This document shows, piece after piece, positions 25,782 through 40,400 of a DNA stretch of 64,000 bases. Each line of letters begins with the position of its first letter. Within the stretch, counting starts at the first letter, position 1. The DNA lies in assembly GCF_050749805.1 (NCBI RefSeq), contig NZ_CP192738.1, positions 6,200,001-6,264,000 of the forward strand, written 5' to 3'. The translations under genes and the position numbers were made by a program. This DNA comes from Hahella sp018986435 (lineage in GTDB: Bacteria > Pseudomonadota > Gammaproteobacteria > Pseudomonadales > Oleiphilaceae). The notes under the pieces are model-generated. The model saw only the letters and a program-made list of their open reading frames with translations. It had not been told where the DNA came from and ran no database searches.

Positions 25782-26606
25782 TTACTTAGCTTTGCGACGA
25801 CGCACAATCATTTTGTCTGTACGCTTGTTCTTACGAGTTTTGTAACCCTTCGTAGGAACACCCCAAGGAGTAACCGGGTGCTTACCGAAGTTACGCCCTT
25901 CACCACCACCATGCGGGTGGTCAACTGGGTTCATCGCAGTACCACGAACGGTAGGTCTTACCCCACGCCAGCGTTTAGCACCAGCTTTTCCGTATACACG
26001 CAGGTTGTTCTCGCTATTGGATACTTCGCCCAATGTAGCGCGACACTCTACAAGCACCTTACGCATCTCGCCGGAGCGCAAACGGATTGTTGCATATGCC
26101 CCTTCGCGAGCAACGACCTGGGCCGAAGCGCCAGCGCTTCTAGCAATCTGGGCACCCTTGCCTGGCTTCATTTCGATACAATGAACGACAGAACCTACGG
26201 GAATGTTTCTCAGAGGCAGGCAGCTTCCCACGCGAATCGGAGCTTCTTGTCCGGAAGCGATTGCGTCACCTACAGATACGCCCTTAGGAGCAATAATGTA
26301 ACGACGCTCTCCGTCGGCATATTTCAACAATGCAATATGCGCGGTACGGTTAGGGTCATATTCCAAGCGCTCAACAACAGCAGGAATGCCATCCTTGGTG
26401 CGCTTAAAGTCGACAACACGATACAACTGCTTATGGCCGCCGCCCTGATGGCGCACAGTAATTCGACCTGCGTTGTTGCGTCCGCCGTTCTTACGTTTTT
26501 TCTCAGTCAACGACGCCAAAGGAGCGCCTTTATGCAGTGACGGATTTGTAACAGCCACTACATGTCTACGACCGGGAGATGTTGGTTTAGTTTTAACAAC
26601 TGGCAT
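25782..26606 (-). CDS. rplB: 50S ribosomal protein L2
   Basis: 274 residues, standard. It includes the RGTAMNPVDHPHGGGEGRN segment whose His is implicated in peptidyl transfer and subunit association. L2 is one of the primary 23S binding proteins. It lies between rplW and rpsS. Confidence 0.99.
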   Translation of the reverse strand: MPVVKTKPTSPGRRHVVAVTNPSLHKGAPLASLTEKKRKNGGRNNAGRITVRHQGGGHKQLYRVVDFKRTKDGIPAVVERLEYDPNRTAHIALLKYADGERRYIIAPKGVSVGDAIASGQEAPIRVGSCLPLRNIPVGSVVHCIEMKPGKGAQIARSAGASAQVVAREGAYATIRLRSGEMRKVLVECRATLGEVSNSENNLRVYGKAGAKRWRGVRPTVRGTAMNPVDHPHGGGEGRNFGKHPVTPWGVPTKGYKTRKNKRTDKMIVRRRKAK

Positions 26607-26620
26607 TATTCGCTCCCCCC

Positions 26621-26917
26621 TTACTCGACATCTACAAAATCGATAGATTGACCGGAGGCAAGACGAACATATGCCTTACGAATATCATTGCGCTTACCCA
26701 TACCACGTGCGGTACGCTTGGTTTTACCCTTGATATTCACAACCTGCACCGACTCAACCTTAACATCAAACAAAGCTTCAACCGCTTTTTTAATCTCGGG
26801 CTTTTTGGCATCGGCCGCCACACGGAAGACCACTTGATTGTTGATTTCCGCTAACAATGTGGCCTTTTCCGAAATATGGGGCCCAAGCAAAACCTTATAG
26901 AGCCTTTCTTGGTTCAT
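26621..26917 (-). CDS. rplW: 50S ribosomal protein L23
   Basis: 98 residues; LLGPHISEKATLLAE near the start is the family signature. L23 is the docking point for trigger factor and SRP at the tunnel exit. Its start overlaps the end of rplD by 4 bases, so they are translationally coupled. Confidence 0.99.
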   Translation of the reverse strand: MNQERLYKVLLGPHISEKATLLAEINNQVVFRVAADAKKPEIKKAVEALFDVKVESVQVVNIKGKTKRTARGMGKRNDIRKAYVRLASGQSIDFVDVE

Positions 26918-27522
26918 CCCAACATCTCCTCAATTTTCTTAAGCGCAGAGACAGTAACTAGCACCTTGTCATGCGCGATAAGGCTGACAGGGTTAATAGC
27001 AACAGCGTCACACACATCGACATGCGGAATGTTACGGGAAGCCAAATACAGGTTTTGATCAACCGCATCCGCTACTATTAATACATTCTCCAGCCCAAGG
27101 TCCTTCAGCTTCGCATTGAACTGCTTGGTCTTTGGAGCTTCTACAGCCATTTCCTCAACAACAACCAGGCGCTCCTGTCTAACAAGTTCAGACAGAATTG
27201 ACTGCATTGCTGCGCGGTACATCTTTTTGTTCACTTTCTGAGAGTGATCCAACGGCGTAGCAGCGAATGTTTTACCGCCGCCTCTCCAGATAGGGCTGCG
27301 AATAGTACCCGCACGAGCACGGCCACTACCCTTTTGACGCCATGGTTTCTTTCCACCGCCGCTCACTTGGGAGCGTGTCTTCTGGGCTTTTGAACCCTGA
27401 CGACCACCAGCCAAATAAGCAGTAACTACTTGGTGAACCAGAGCTTCGTTAAAATCTCTTGCAAAGGCCACGTCAGATACTGAAACAGTACCCTTACCCG
27501 CACCATTAATCGTTAACTCCAT
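26914..27522 (-). CDS. rplD: 50S ribosomal protein L4
   Basis: 202 residues. The extended loop reaching into the tunnel is visible (TRSQVSGGGKKPWRQKGSGRARAG). In E. coli L4 also represses the S10 operon by acting on its leader; here the rpsJ leader is only about 50 bases from the predicted promoter, much shorter than E. coli's, so L4 control may be absent. Confidence 0.99.
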   Translation of the reverse strand: MELTINGAGKGTVSVSDVAFARDFNEALVHQVVTAYLAGGRQGSKAQKTRSQVSGGGKKPWRQKGSGRARAGTIRSPIWRGGGKTFAATPLDHSQKVNKKMYRAAMQSILSELVRQERLVVVEEMAVEAPKTKQFNAKLKDLGLENVLIVADAVDQNLYLASRNIPHVDVCDAVAINPVSLIAHDKVLVTVSALKKIEEMLG

Positions 27523-27534
27523 CTCTCACCCCTC

Positions 27535-28173
27535 TTATGCTTTAACCGCGGGCTTGATAACCACGTCTGCGCCGGTCGCTCCAGGAACTGCGCCCTTAAT
27601 CAGAAGCAAACCTTTCTCTTCGTCGACTCTTACAATTTTAAGAGTCTGCACAGTGACGTTTTTATTGCCCATCTGGCCAGCCATTTTTTTGCCTTTGAAC
27701 ACTCGTCCAGGAGACTGGTTCTGACCAATAGAGCCAGGAGCGCGATGAGAAAGAGAGTTACCGTGAGTGGCATCTTGAGTAGAGAAGTTCCAGCGCTTGA
27801 TAACGCCAGCAAAACCTTTACCCTTTGAACGCCCAGACACATCAACTTTTTGTCCGGCTTCAAAGATAGTGACGGGAACTTCGTCGCCAACCTTGTACTC
27901 GGCAGAGTCAGTGGCGTCCAAAGTAAATTCACAAACGACACGTCCAGCTTCAACGCCAGCTTTAGCAAAATGGCCCGCCATGGGCTTATTTACGCGCGAC
28001 GCCTTCACTGAACCAGAAGCCACCTGAATTGCCCGATAACCGTCAACCTCAAGACTTTTAACCTGAGCAATGACGTTTTTCTCGACCTGAATCACAGTGA
28101 CCGGGACGGCTGCGCCGTCATCTTCAAACAAACGAGTCATGCCAGCCTTACGGCCGACCAAACCAATCGCCAT
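27535..28173 (-). CDS. rplC: 50S ribosomal protein L3
   Basis: 212 residues, starting MAIGLVGRKAGMTRLFEDDG. The HGNSLSHRAPGSIGQNQSPGRVFKGKKMAGQMG region holds the loop that reaches the peptidyl transferase centre, including the Gln (GQNQS) methylated by PrmB in E. coli. It follows rpsJ after a 92-base gap in which I see no terminator. Confidence 0.98.
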   Translation of the reverse strand: MAIGLVGRKAGMTRLFEDDGAAVPVTVIQVEKNVIAQVKSLEVDGYRAIQVASGSVKASRVNKPMAGHFAKAGVEAGRVVCEFTLDATDSAEYKVGDEVPVTIFEAGQKVDVSGRSKGKGFAGVIKRWNFSTQDATHGNSLSHRAPGSIGQNQSPGRVFKGKKMAGQMGNKNVTVQTLKIVRVDEEKGLLLIKGAVPGATGADVVIKPAVKA

Positions 28174-28265
28174 TTTTCACCTCTTAGTGCACGGGGCTTT
28201 CACCCTCTATGGCCACATACAAAAGTGTTACACCAATGAAGCGACGCTATATGCGTCAACCTTGC

Positions 28266-28577
28266 TTAGCCTAGGCTAATTTGGACATCAACGCCCGCTG
28301 CAAGATCCAGCTTCATCAGTGCGTCTACAGTTTTCTCTGTAGGCTCAACAATATCCAACAAGCGCTTATGAGTGCGAATCTCGTACTGATCGCGCGCATC
28401 TTTGTTTACGTGCGGAGATATCAGCACCGTAAAGCGCTCTTTTTTGGTTGGCAAAGGGATTGGCCCGCGAACTTGCGCACCAGTACGTTTTGCCGTATCA
28501 ACGATCTCTTGCGTAGACTGATCGATCAAACGATAGTCGAACGCTTTTAGCCTGATTCTAATTTTCTGGCCTTGCAT
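28266..28577 (-). CDS. rpsJ: 30S ribosomal protein S10 (NusE)
   Basis: 103 residues, starting MQGQKIRIRLKAFDYRLID. S10 is a 30S head protein and, with NusB, part of the boxA antitermination complex; matching boxA sites lie in the rRNA operon of this window. It is the first gene of the S10 operon, with a GGAG site and a predicted promoter upstream. Confidence 0.99.
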   Translation of the reverse strand: MQGQKIRIRLKAFDYRLIDQSTQEIVDTAKRTGAQVRGPIPLPTKKERFTVLISPHVNKDARDQYEIRTHKRLLDIVEPTEKTVDALMKLDLAAGVDVQISLG

Positions 28578-28633
28578 TTATTTACTCCGAATCCAACGAC
28601 GGAAGACAGCCATACCCTACAAAAAGGAGCCGC

Positions 28634-28662
28634 ATTTTAAGCAGCTGGCCATTTCCTGTCAA
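28634..28662 (-). promoter_or_regulatory. Predicted S10 operon promoter
   Basis: On the minus strand a perfect -35 TTGACA (28657-28662) and a -10 TAAAAT (28634-28639) are separated by 17 bases, followed by a GC-rich stretch. It sits between the tufA terminator and rpsJ and would start the S10 (and probably spc) transcript. Confidence 0.8.
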
Positions 28663-28685
28663 GAGCACTTTTTAAACAGCTCAAT

Positions 28686-28710
28686 AAAAAAGGGGGAGCG
28701 AGCTCCCCCT
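28686..28710 (-). terminator. Rho-independent terminator after tufA
   Basis: Minus-strand stem AGGGGGAGC/GCTCCCCCT followed by TTTTTATT. It closes the str operon. Confidence 0.9.
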
Positions 28711-28731
28711 TTACCTTATGACTGGCTAGTC

Positions 28732-29925
28732 TTACTCGAAAATTTTAGCAACAACGCCAGCGCCAACTGTACGGCCGCCTTCACGAATCGCGAAGCGCAA
28801 ACCTTCTTCCATCGCGATTGGAGCGATCAGGCTGACTTTCATTTTTACGTTATCGCCAGGCATAACCATCTCTACGCCTTCCGGCAATTCACACGCACCA
28901 GTCACATCCGTTGTACGGAAGTAGAACTGAGGACGGTATCCTTTGAAGAAAGGAGTATGACGTCCACCCTCGTCTTTGCTCAGCACGTATACTTCTGACT
29001 CAAATACGGTGTGCGGAGTAATAGTTCCTGGCTTGGCCAATACTTGACCGCGCTCTACGTCATCACGCTTAGTACCACGCAACAACACACCAACGTTCTC
29101 ACCTGCGCGACCTTCGTCCAGCAGCTTACGGAACATCTCAACGCCAGTACAGGTAGTCTTGGTAGTATCTTTGATACCAACAATCTCGACTTCCTCACCG
29201 ACTCTGACAATGCCGCGCTCTACACGACCAGTCACAACTGTGCCGCGACCAGAGATAGAGAACACGTCTTCAATAGGCATCAGGAACGGCTTGTCAATTG
29301 CACGCTCAGGCTCTGGGATGTACGCATCCAGAGTTTCAACCAGCTTCTTAACAGCGCTGGTGCCCATACCGTTATCGTCTTTACCTTCCAGCGCCAACAG
29401 CGCAGAACCAACGATAATTGGAGTGTCGTCACCTGGGAATTCATACTGACTCAACAGGTCACGAACTTCCATCTCAACCAGTTCCAACAACTCTTCGTCG
29501 TCAACCATGTCCGCTTTGTTCAGGAACACAACGATGTATGGAACGCCAACCTGACGCGCCAGCAGGATGTGCTCACGAGTCTGAGGCATAGGGCCGTCAG
29601 CTGCAGAACATACCAGAATAGCGCCATCCATCTGAGCCGCACCAGTGATCATGTTTTTTACATAGTCAGCGTGCCCAGGGCAGTCAACGTGCGCATAGTG
29701 ACGAATGGGGGATTCGTACTCAACGTGAGAAGTCGCGATTGTGATACCACGCGCCTTTTCTTCTGGAGCATTATCGATACCGTCAAACGCTACCGCCTGA
29801 CCACCCCAAACTTCAGAACACACGCGGGTCAAGGCCGCTGTCAAAGTAGTCTTACCGTGGTCAACGTGACCAATGGTGCCTACGTTTACGTGCGGCTTGC
29901 TGCGTTCAAACTTTTCTTTTGCCAC
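28732..29925 (-). CDS. tuf: Elongation factor Tu, copy A
   Basis: 397 residues. EF-Tu-GTP brings aminoacyl-tRNA to the ribosome. Domain 1 holds the GTPase motifs GHVDHGKT, DCPGH and NKAD; domains 2 and 3 follow. The protein is identical to copy B at 45126-46319. The start codon is GTG here and ATG in copy B. At DNA level the copies differ only in about the first 50 coding bases. This copy ends the str operon (rpsL-rpsG-fusA-tuf) and is followed by a terminator. Confidence 0.99.
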   Translation of the reverse strand: MAKEKFERSKPHVNVGTIGHVDHGKTTLTAALTRVCSEVWGGQAVAFDGIDNAPEEKARGITIATSHVEYESPIRHYAHVDCPGHADYVKNMITGAAQMDGAILVCSAADGPMPQTREHILLARQVGVPYIVVFLNKADMVDDEELLELVEMEVRDLLSQYEFPGDDTPIIVGSALLALEGKDDNGMGTSAVKKLVETLDAYIPEPERAIDKPFLMPIEDVFSISGRGTVVTGRVERGIVRVGEEVEIVGIKDTTKTTCTGVEMFRKLLDEGRAGENVGVLLRGTKRDDVERGQVLAKPGTITPHTVFESEVYVLSKDEGGRHTPFFKGYRPQFYFRTTDVTGACELPEGVEMVMPGDNVKMKVSLIAPIAMEEGLRFAIREGGRTVGAGVVAKIFE

Positions 29926-29980
29926 AGTCAGTTCCTCTCTAAATCACTATTCTAAAAAGTTTCAACTACGAATGATTAAA

Positions 29981-32080
29981 CTATTTGCTACGTGCACTAA
30001 TAATAGCTTCAGCAACATTGTTTGGAGCCTCTGCATACTGAGCAAACTCCATAGTATATGTCGCACGACCCTGAGTCGCTGAGCGCAGATCAGTGGCGTA
30101 GCCAAACATTTCAGCCAAAGGCACCTCTGCATTCACAACCTTACCAGACACGCTTTCATCCATACCCTGAATCAAGCCGCGACGCCGGTTCAAATCACCT
30201 ACTACGTCACCCATATTTTCTTCAGGAGTGACCACCTCAACCTTCATAATAGGCTCAAGCAGTACGGCACCACCCTTGCCCGCAAGCTGCTTGGTAGCCA
30301 TGCTGGCGGCAATTTTAAACGCCATCTCGTTAGAGTCAACGTCGTGGTAGGATCCATCAAAAACAGTCGCCTTCAAAGCCAACAAAGGATAGCCAGCCAG
30401 AATACCGTTTTGCATCTGCTCTTCGATACCCTTTTGAATTGCAGGAATATATTCCTTCGGAACCACACCACCCACAATCTCATTCACAAATTCCAGCCCC
30501 TCGCCTTCTGCGCGCGGCTCAAACTTAATCCAGACGTGACCATACTGACCACGACCACCTGACTGACGAACAAATTTACCTTCGATTTCGCAGGTATTGC
30601 GAATAGCCTCACGGTACGCGACTTGAGGCTTACCAATATTCGCCTCAACCTTGAACTCGCGACGCATACGGTCAACGATAATATCAAGGTGCAACTCGCC
30701 CATTCCCGAGATAATAGTTTGACCAGTCTCTTCGTCAGTCTTAACACGGAAAGATGGATCCTCCTGAGCCAACTTGCCCAGAGCAATACCCATTTTCTCT
30801 TGATCCGCCTTAGACTTGGGCTCTACTGCAACAGAGATAACCGGATCCGGGAATTCCATGCGCTCCAGAGTAATGATGTTATCTGGATCACATAAAGTAT
30901 CACCAGTTGTAACATCTTTAAGACCAATCATCGCTGCAATGTCACCAGCGCGAACCTCTTTGATCTCTTCACGGTTGTTCGAGTGCATTTGCACCATTCG
31001 ACCAATCCGCTCTTTCTTGCTCTTAACAGGGTTATAGACACCCGTACCCGATTCCAGAACACCTGAGTAAACGCGAATAAAAGTCAACGTTCCAACAAAT
31101 GGGTCCGTTGCAATCTTAAACGCCAGCGCTGAAAACGGCTCATTATCGTCAGACTTGCGAACTGCGACAGTCTCTCCGTCATCAAGAATACCCTCAATCG
31201 CCTTAACTTCCGTTGGCGAAGGCAGATATTCAATAACAGCATCAAGCACCGCCTGAACGCCTTTATTCTTAAATGCAGAACCACCCAATACAGGAACAAT
31301 CTCGTTAGCCAAGGTGCGAGCACGAATGCCAGCCTTGATTTCTTCCTCAGTTAACTCGCCTTCTTCCAGGTACTTATTCATGTAGTCGTCATTAGCTTCA
31401 GCAGCAGCTTCAACTAATTGCTCACGAAGCTTGTCGCACGTCTCTTGAAGATCAGCCGGAATGTCCTGATACTCAAAAGTCATACCTTGATCAGCTTCGT
31501 TCCAGATGATCGACTTCATCTTAACCAGGTCAACCACCCCCTTAAACTCATCTTCAGCGCCAATGGTCATCTGAAGGGGAACCGGAGTGGCGCCCAAGCG
31601 ATCTTTCAGCTGCTTAACAACACGCAAAAAGTTAGCGCCCGCACGGTCCATTTTATTCACGAACACCATGCGTGGAACTTCGTACTTGTTAGCCTGACGC
31701 CATACAGTTTCTGTCTGAGGCTGTACACCAGAAGAGCCACACAGCACAACTACTGCGCCATCCAGAACTCGCAGCGAGCGCTCGACTTCAATTGTAAAGT
31801 CAACGTGCCCTGGCGTATCGATAATATTGACGCGATGCTGATCAAACTGCTGTTGCATACCAGCCCAGAAACAAGTCGTCGCCGCGGAAGTAATAGTAAT
31901 ACCGCGCTCTTGCTCCTGCTCCATCCAGTCCATTGTTGCCGCGCCGTCGTGCACCTCACCAATCTTATGAGAAAGACCGGTATAAAACAGAACACGCTCC
32001 GTTGTCGTAGTTTTACCTGCGTCAACGTGAGCACAAATACCGATATTACGGTAGCGCTCTATGGGAGTTTTACGTGCCAC
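29981..32080 (-). CDS. fusA: Elongation factor G
   Basis: 699 residues, standard. It drives translocation and, with RRF, ribosome recycling. GTPase motifs AHVDAGKTTTTER, DTPGHVDF and NKMDR are present, followed by domains II to V. It is the long-lineage EF-G of the str operon, 18 bases after rpsG. Confidence 0.99.
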   Translation of the reverse strand: MARKTPIERYRNIGICAHVDAGKTTTTERVLFYTGLSHKIGEVHDGAATMDWMEQEQERGITITSAATTCFWAGMQQQFDQHRVNIIDTPGHVDFTIEVERSLRVLDGAVVVLCGSSGVQPQTETVWRQANKYEVPRMVFVNKMDRAGANFLRVVKQLKDRLGATPVPLQMTIGAEDEFKGVVDLVKMKSIIWNEADQGMTFEYQDIPADLQETCDKLREQLVEAAAEANDDYMNKYLEEGELTEEEIKAGIRARTLANEIVPVLGGSAFKNKGVQAVLDAVIEYLPSPTEVKAIEGILDDGETVAVRKSDDNEPFSALAFKIATDPFVGTLTFIRVYSGVLESGTGVYNPVKSKKERIGRMVQMHSNNREEIKEVRAGDIAAMIGLKDVTTGDTLCDPDNIITLERMEFPDPVISVAVEPKSKADQEKMGIALGKLAQEDPSFRVKTDEETGQTIISGMGELHLDIIVDRMRREFKVEANIGKPQVAYREAIRNTCEIEGKFVRQSGGRGQYGHVWIKFEPRAEGEGLEFVNEIVGGVVPKEYIPAIQKGIEEQMQNGILAGYPLLALKATVFDGSYHDVDSNEMAFKIAASMATKQLAGKGGAVLLEPIMKVEVVTPEENMGDVVGDLNRRRGLIQGMDESVSGKVVNAEVPLAEMFGYATDLRSATQGRATYTMEFAQYAEAPNNVAEAIISARSK

Positions 32081-32098
32081 GATTAATTACTCCAAATA

Positions 32099-32569
32099 TT
32101 AAAAACGGTAATGGGAGAAAGCCTTGTTAGCTTCCGCCATACGATGGACGTCTTCACGCTTCTTGACAGCAGCTCCACGACCTTCAGCAGCCTCCAGCAT
32201 CTCAGCCGCCAGACGTGCAGCCATGGACTTCTCACCACGCTTACGGGAGTACTCAACCAACCAACGCATGGATAGCGCCATTTGACGAGATGGACGAACT
32301 TCTACTGGCACCTGATAGGTGGCGCCACCTACACGACGGGACTTAACTTCAACCAGAGGCTGAATGTTTTCCAGAGCAAGCTCAAATGTTTCAATTGGCT
32401 CTTTTTTGGCTTTGTTGGACACAATATCCAGAGCACCATAAACAATACGCTCCGCCACCGACTTCTTACCACTTTCCATTACGTGGTTGATAAACTTAGC
32501 CAGTTTCTTACTTCCGAACTTAGGATCCGGCAGGATTTCACGCTTCGCAGCGACTCTTCTTCTTGGCAT
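32099..32569 (-). CDS. rpsG: 30S ribosomal protein S7
   Basis: 156 residues with MPRRRVAAKREILPDPKFGSK at the start. S7 nucleates the 30S head and lies at the E site. It represses the str operon in E. coli. It lies between rpsL (87-base gap) and fusA. Confidence 0.99.
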   Translation of the reverse strand: MPRRRVAAKREILPDPKFGSKKLAKFINHVMESGKKSVAERIVYGALDIVSNKAKKEPIETFELALENIQPLVEVKSRRVGGATYQVPVEVRPSRQMALSMRWLVEYSRKRGEKSMAARLAAEMLEAAEGRGAAVKKREDVHRMAEANKAFSHYRF

Positions 32570-32656
32570 GATAAGCCCTCAAAAATAAAAAAGGTCTTCA
32601 GGTAAATCTGACATGACTTTAAGCCAGTCAGCCTTACTCTTATCCAACAACTATGA

Positions 32657-33031
32657 TCAAGACTTCGGACGCTTGGCGCCGTATTTAGAACGACCTTGTC
32701 TACGATCGTTTACGCCAGCAGTATCCAAAGTTCCACGTACAGTGTGATAACGTACGCCTGGCAAGTCTTTTACCCGGCCGCCACGAATCAGCACTACGCT
32801 GTGTTCTTGTAGGTTATGACCTTCACCACCAATGTAGGAAGTTACTTCATAGCCATTTGTTAAACGAACACGACAAACTTTCCGCAAAGCTGAGTTCGGC
32901 TTTTTCGGGGTAGTCGTATACACACGGGTACATACTCCGCGACGCTGCGGACAACCTTGAAGCGCAGGAACATCGCTTTTCGCGACTTTGCGGCTTCTAG
33001 GCTTGCGTACCAATTGGTTAATGGTTGCCAT
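32657..33031 (-). CDS. rpsL: 30S ribosomal protein S12
   Basis: 124 residues. S12 sits at the decoding centre. The residues linked to streptomycin sensitivity look wild type: Lys in PKKPNSALRKV (around 43) and Lys in GGRVKDLPGVRYH (around 88). It is the first gene of the str operon, with a predicted promoter upstream. Confidence 0.99.
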   Translation of the reverse strand: MATINQLVRKPRSRKVAKSDVPALQGCPQRRGVCTRVYTTTPKKPNSALRKVCRVRLTNGYEVTSYIGGEGHNLQEHSVVLIRGGRVKDLPGVRYHTVRGTLDTAGVNDRRQGRSKYGAKRPKS

Positions 33032-33091
33032 TCAAGCTTACTCCGTTAACAACAGATAGATATTTAGTGCCCAACTATAATAAGGGCGCCA

Positions 33092-33120
33092 AGTGTACTG
33101 ACGCCCATTCAACGAGTCAA
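33092..33120 (-). promoter_or_regulatory. Predicted str operon promoter
   Basis: Minus-strand -35 TTGACT (33115-33120) and -10 TACACT (33092-33097) with 17-base spacing, between rpoC and rpsL. Confidence 0.65.
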
Positions 33121-33165
33121 GGCGACTGAGGCTAAAAAACCACCAGCCGCCTTCGACATTGCAGA

Positions 33166-37356
<4,191 letters not shown>

Positions 37357-37477
37357 TGGCTAAGGCCTCTGACTGATCAATAGAAGCGATCTTCTCGCCC
37401 CTTAGTTAATTCGGTTCGCAGCAAACACCCGCCCCCCCTCTCCGGTTGCGGGTGTTTGTGAAGGTTCATGCCGCGTC

Positions 37478-40400
37478 TTAGTTGGCCTCGAGCTCGATAT
37501 CGATACCCAAAGAGCGGATCTCTTTAACCAATACGTTAAAGGACTCGGGCATACCAGGCTCCATGCGGTGATCGCCGTCTACGATGTTTTTGTACATCTT
37601 CGTACGGCCATTAACGTCATCGGATTTAACCGTAAGCATTTCCTGCAACGTATACGCTGCGCCATATGCTTCCAGCGCCCAGACCTCCATTTCCCCGAAC
37701 CTTTGTCCACCGAATTGAGCTTTACCGCCCAACGGCTGCTGCGTAACCAAACTGTAAGAGCCAGTAGAACGAGCATGCATTTTGTCGTCGACCAAGTGGT
37801 TCAACTTCAGCATGTACATGTAGCCCACAGTGACTTGACGTTCGAAGCGCTCGCCGGTACGGCCGTCATACAGCCAGACCTGCCCGCTATCATCCATGTC
37901 CGCAAGACGCAGCATCTCTTTAATTTCTTTCTCTTTGGCGCCATCGAAAACAGGTGTAGCCATAGGCACGCCCTTCTTCAGGTTGGCCGCCAATACCAGA
38001 ACTTCAGAGTCGGACAATGAGTCCAAATCTTCGTTGCGTCCGCCGATCCCGTTATAAATCTCGTGCAGGAACTTGCGAATTTCTGCAGCTTGCTTCTGCT
38101 CCGCCAACATCCTGTTGATCTTATCTCCAAGTCCTTTCGCCGCAGCGCCCAAGTGAGTTTCAAGAACCTGTCCCACGTTCATACGGGACGGTACGCCCAA
38201 CGGGTTCAATACGATATCGACCGGGTTGCCCTGCTCATCGTAAGGCATATCTTCAACTGGCTTGATCGCAGAGATAACACCTTTGTTCCCGTGTCTTCCC
38301 GCCATTTTGTCACCAGGCTGAATACGACGCTTCACAGCAACATAGACCTTAACAATTTTCAAAACGCCTGGCGCCAAGTCATCGCCGGACTGCAGCTTGC
38401 GCTTCTTATCTTCGTAACGGTCTTCGATACTCTTGCGACGTTCTTGCAACTGACCTTCAGCCTTCTCGAGCAGTTCATTTAGCTGCTCGTCCGCCATGTT
38501 CAGCTTGAACCATTCCTCTTTCTCGAATGCGTTGAAGTGAACTTCTGTCAACGCGTCCCCTTTCTTCAGGCCAGGACCACCAATTACAGACTGCCCCAGC
38601 AGCGCGGACCGCAAGCGTTCGAATGTCGCGCCCTCAACAATTTTATATTCATCGTTAAGGTCTTTACGGAATTTATTCAGTTCAGTTTGTTCGATTTCCT
38701 TCGCACGCTGATCTTTCTCAACGCCATCACGAGTAAAGACTTGCACATCGATAACGGTTCCACGCATACCCGTCGATACGCGCAGGGAAGTATCCTTCAC
38801 ATCAGACGCTTTCTCACCAAAGATAGCGCGCAACAGCTTCTCTTCTGGAGTTAACTGCGTCTCGCCTTTTGGCGTTACCTTACCAACCAGGATATCGCCA
38901 GGTTCAACCTCAGCACCGATGTAGATAATTCCGGAGTCGTCCAACTTCGCCAATGCACTTTCACCTACATTGGGAATATCAGCAGTGACCTCTTCTGGCC
39001 CCAGCTTGGTATCCCTTGCAACGCAGGTTAATTCCTGAATGTGGATCGTGGTGAACCGGTCTTCCTGTACAACTCGCTCAGAAACAAGGATGGAGTCCTC
39101 GAAGTTGTAACCATTCCACGGCATAAATGCGATACGCATGTTTTGACCCAGAGCCAGCTCACCCAAATCAACAGAGGGGCCATCGGCAAGTACGTCGCCA
39201 CGCGCAACTTCATCACCTTCCATCACCAGGGAACGCTGATTGATGCAGGTATTCTGGTTGGAACGCTGGTATTTGGTAAGGTTGTAGATATCAACCCCAG
39301 CATCTCCAGCCTCAGTTTCATCATCACTCACGCGAACTACGATACGAGCAGCATCAACGCTAACAACAACCCCACCGCGCCGTGCAACCACGCACACGCC
39401 AGAGTCCTGAGCCACGTAACGCTCCATACCTGTACCAACCAAAGGCTTTTCCGCCTTCAGTGTAGGCACTGCCTGCCGTTGCATGTTCGATCCCATCAAA
39501 GCTCGGTTAGCATCATCGTGCTCCAAGAACGGGATCAAAGACGCCGCTACAGATACAACCTGACGAGGAGATACATCCATCAGAGTCACTTTTTCCGGCG
39601 GCATTACGGTAAATTCATTCTTATGACGAACGGTTACCAACTCATCAATTAAACGACCATTTTCATCAACTGCAGCGCTTGCCTGAGCAATGACATAGTC
39701 GCTTTCTTCAATAGCCGACAGGTACTCAATGTCGTCAGTTACCAAGCCATCAACAACTTTACGATACGGGCTTTCCAAGAAACCGTAAGTGTTTGTGCGG
39801 GCATAGGTCGCCAAAGAGTTGATCAAACCGATGTTTGGACCTTCAGGCGTCTCGATAGGACAAACACGCCCGTAGTGAGTCGGATGTACGTCGCGCACTT
39901 CAAAACCTGCGCGCTCACGAGTCAAACCGCCCGGCCCTAAAGCAGAAACCCGACGCTTATGCGTCACTTCAGACAGAGGGTTATTCTGATCCATAAACTG
40001 GGACAGCTGGCTGGATCCAAAGAACTCTTTTACAGCTGCAGCAACCGGTTTGGCGTTGATCAAGTCTTGAGGCATAAGTCCTTCAGACTCAGCCATGCTC
40101 AGACGCTCTTTCACAGCACGTTCAACGCGAACCAATCCTACACGGAACTGATTCTCAGCCATCTCGCCGACGGAACGAACACGACGGTTACCAAGGTGGT
40201 CAATATCATCCACCACTCCCCTACCATTACGGATATCTATCAACGTTCTCAAAACATCAATGATATCTGAATGACTCAGTACGCCCAGCCCCTCTGTTTC
40301 CTCGCGCCCCAGTCGGCGATTGAACTTCATGCGTCCAACAGCGGAGAGGTCATAGCGCTCTTCGGAAAAGAACAGGTTGTTGAATAGATTTTCCGCCGAC

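Noticed and set aside
29011..29955. Long plus-strand open frame (314 codons) opposite tufA, repeated opposite tufB at 45405-46334
   Set aside because: It mirrors the strongly biased codons of tuf on the other strand, and is duplicated only because tuf is. No ribosome binding site or plausible protein pattern.
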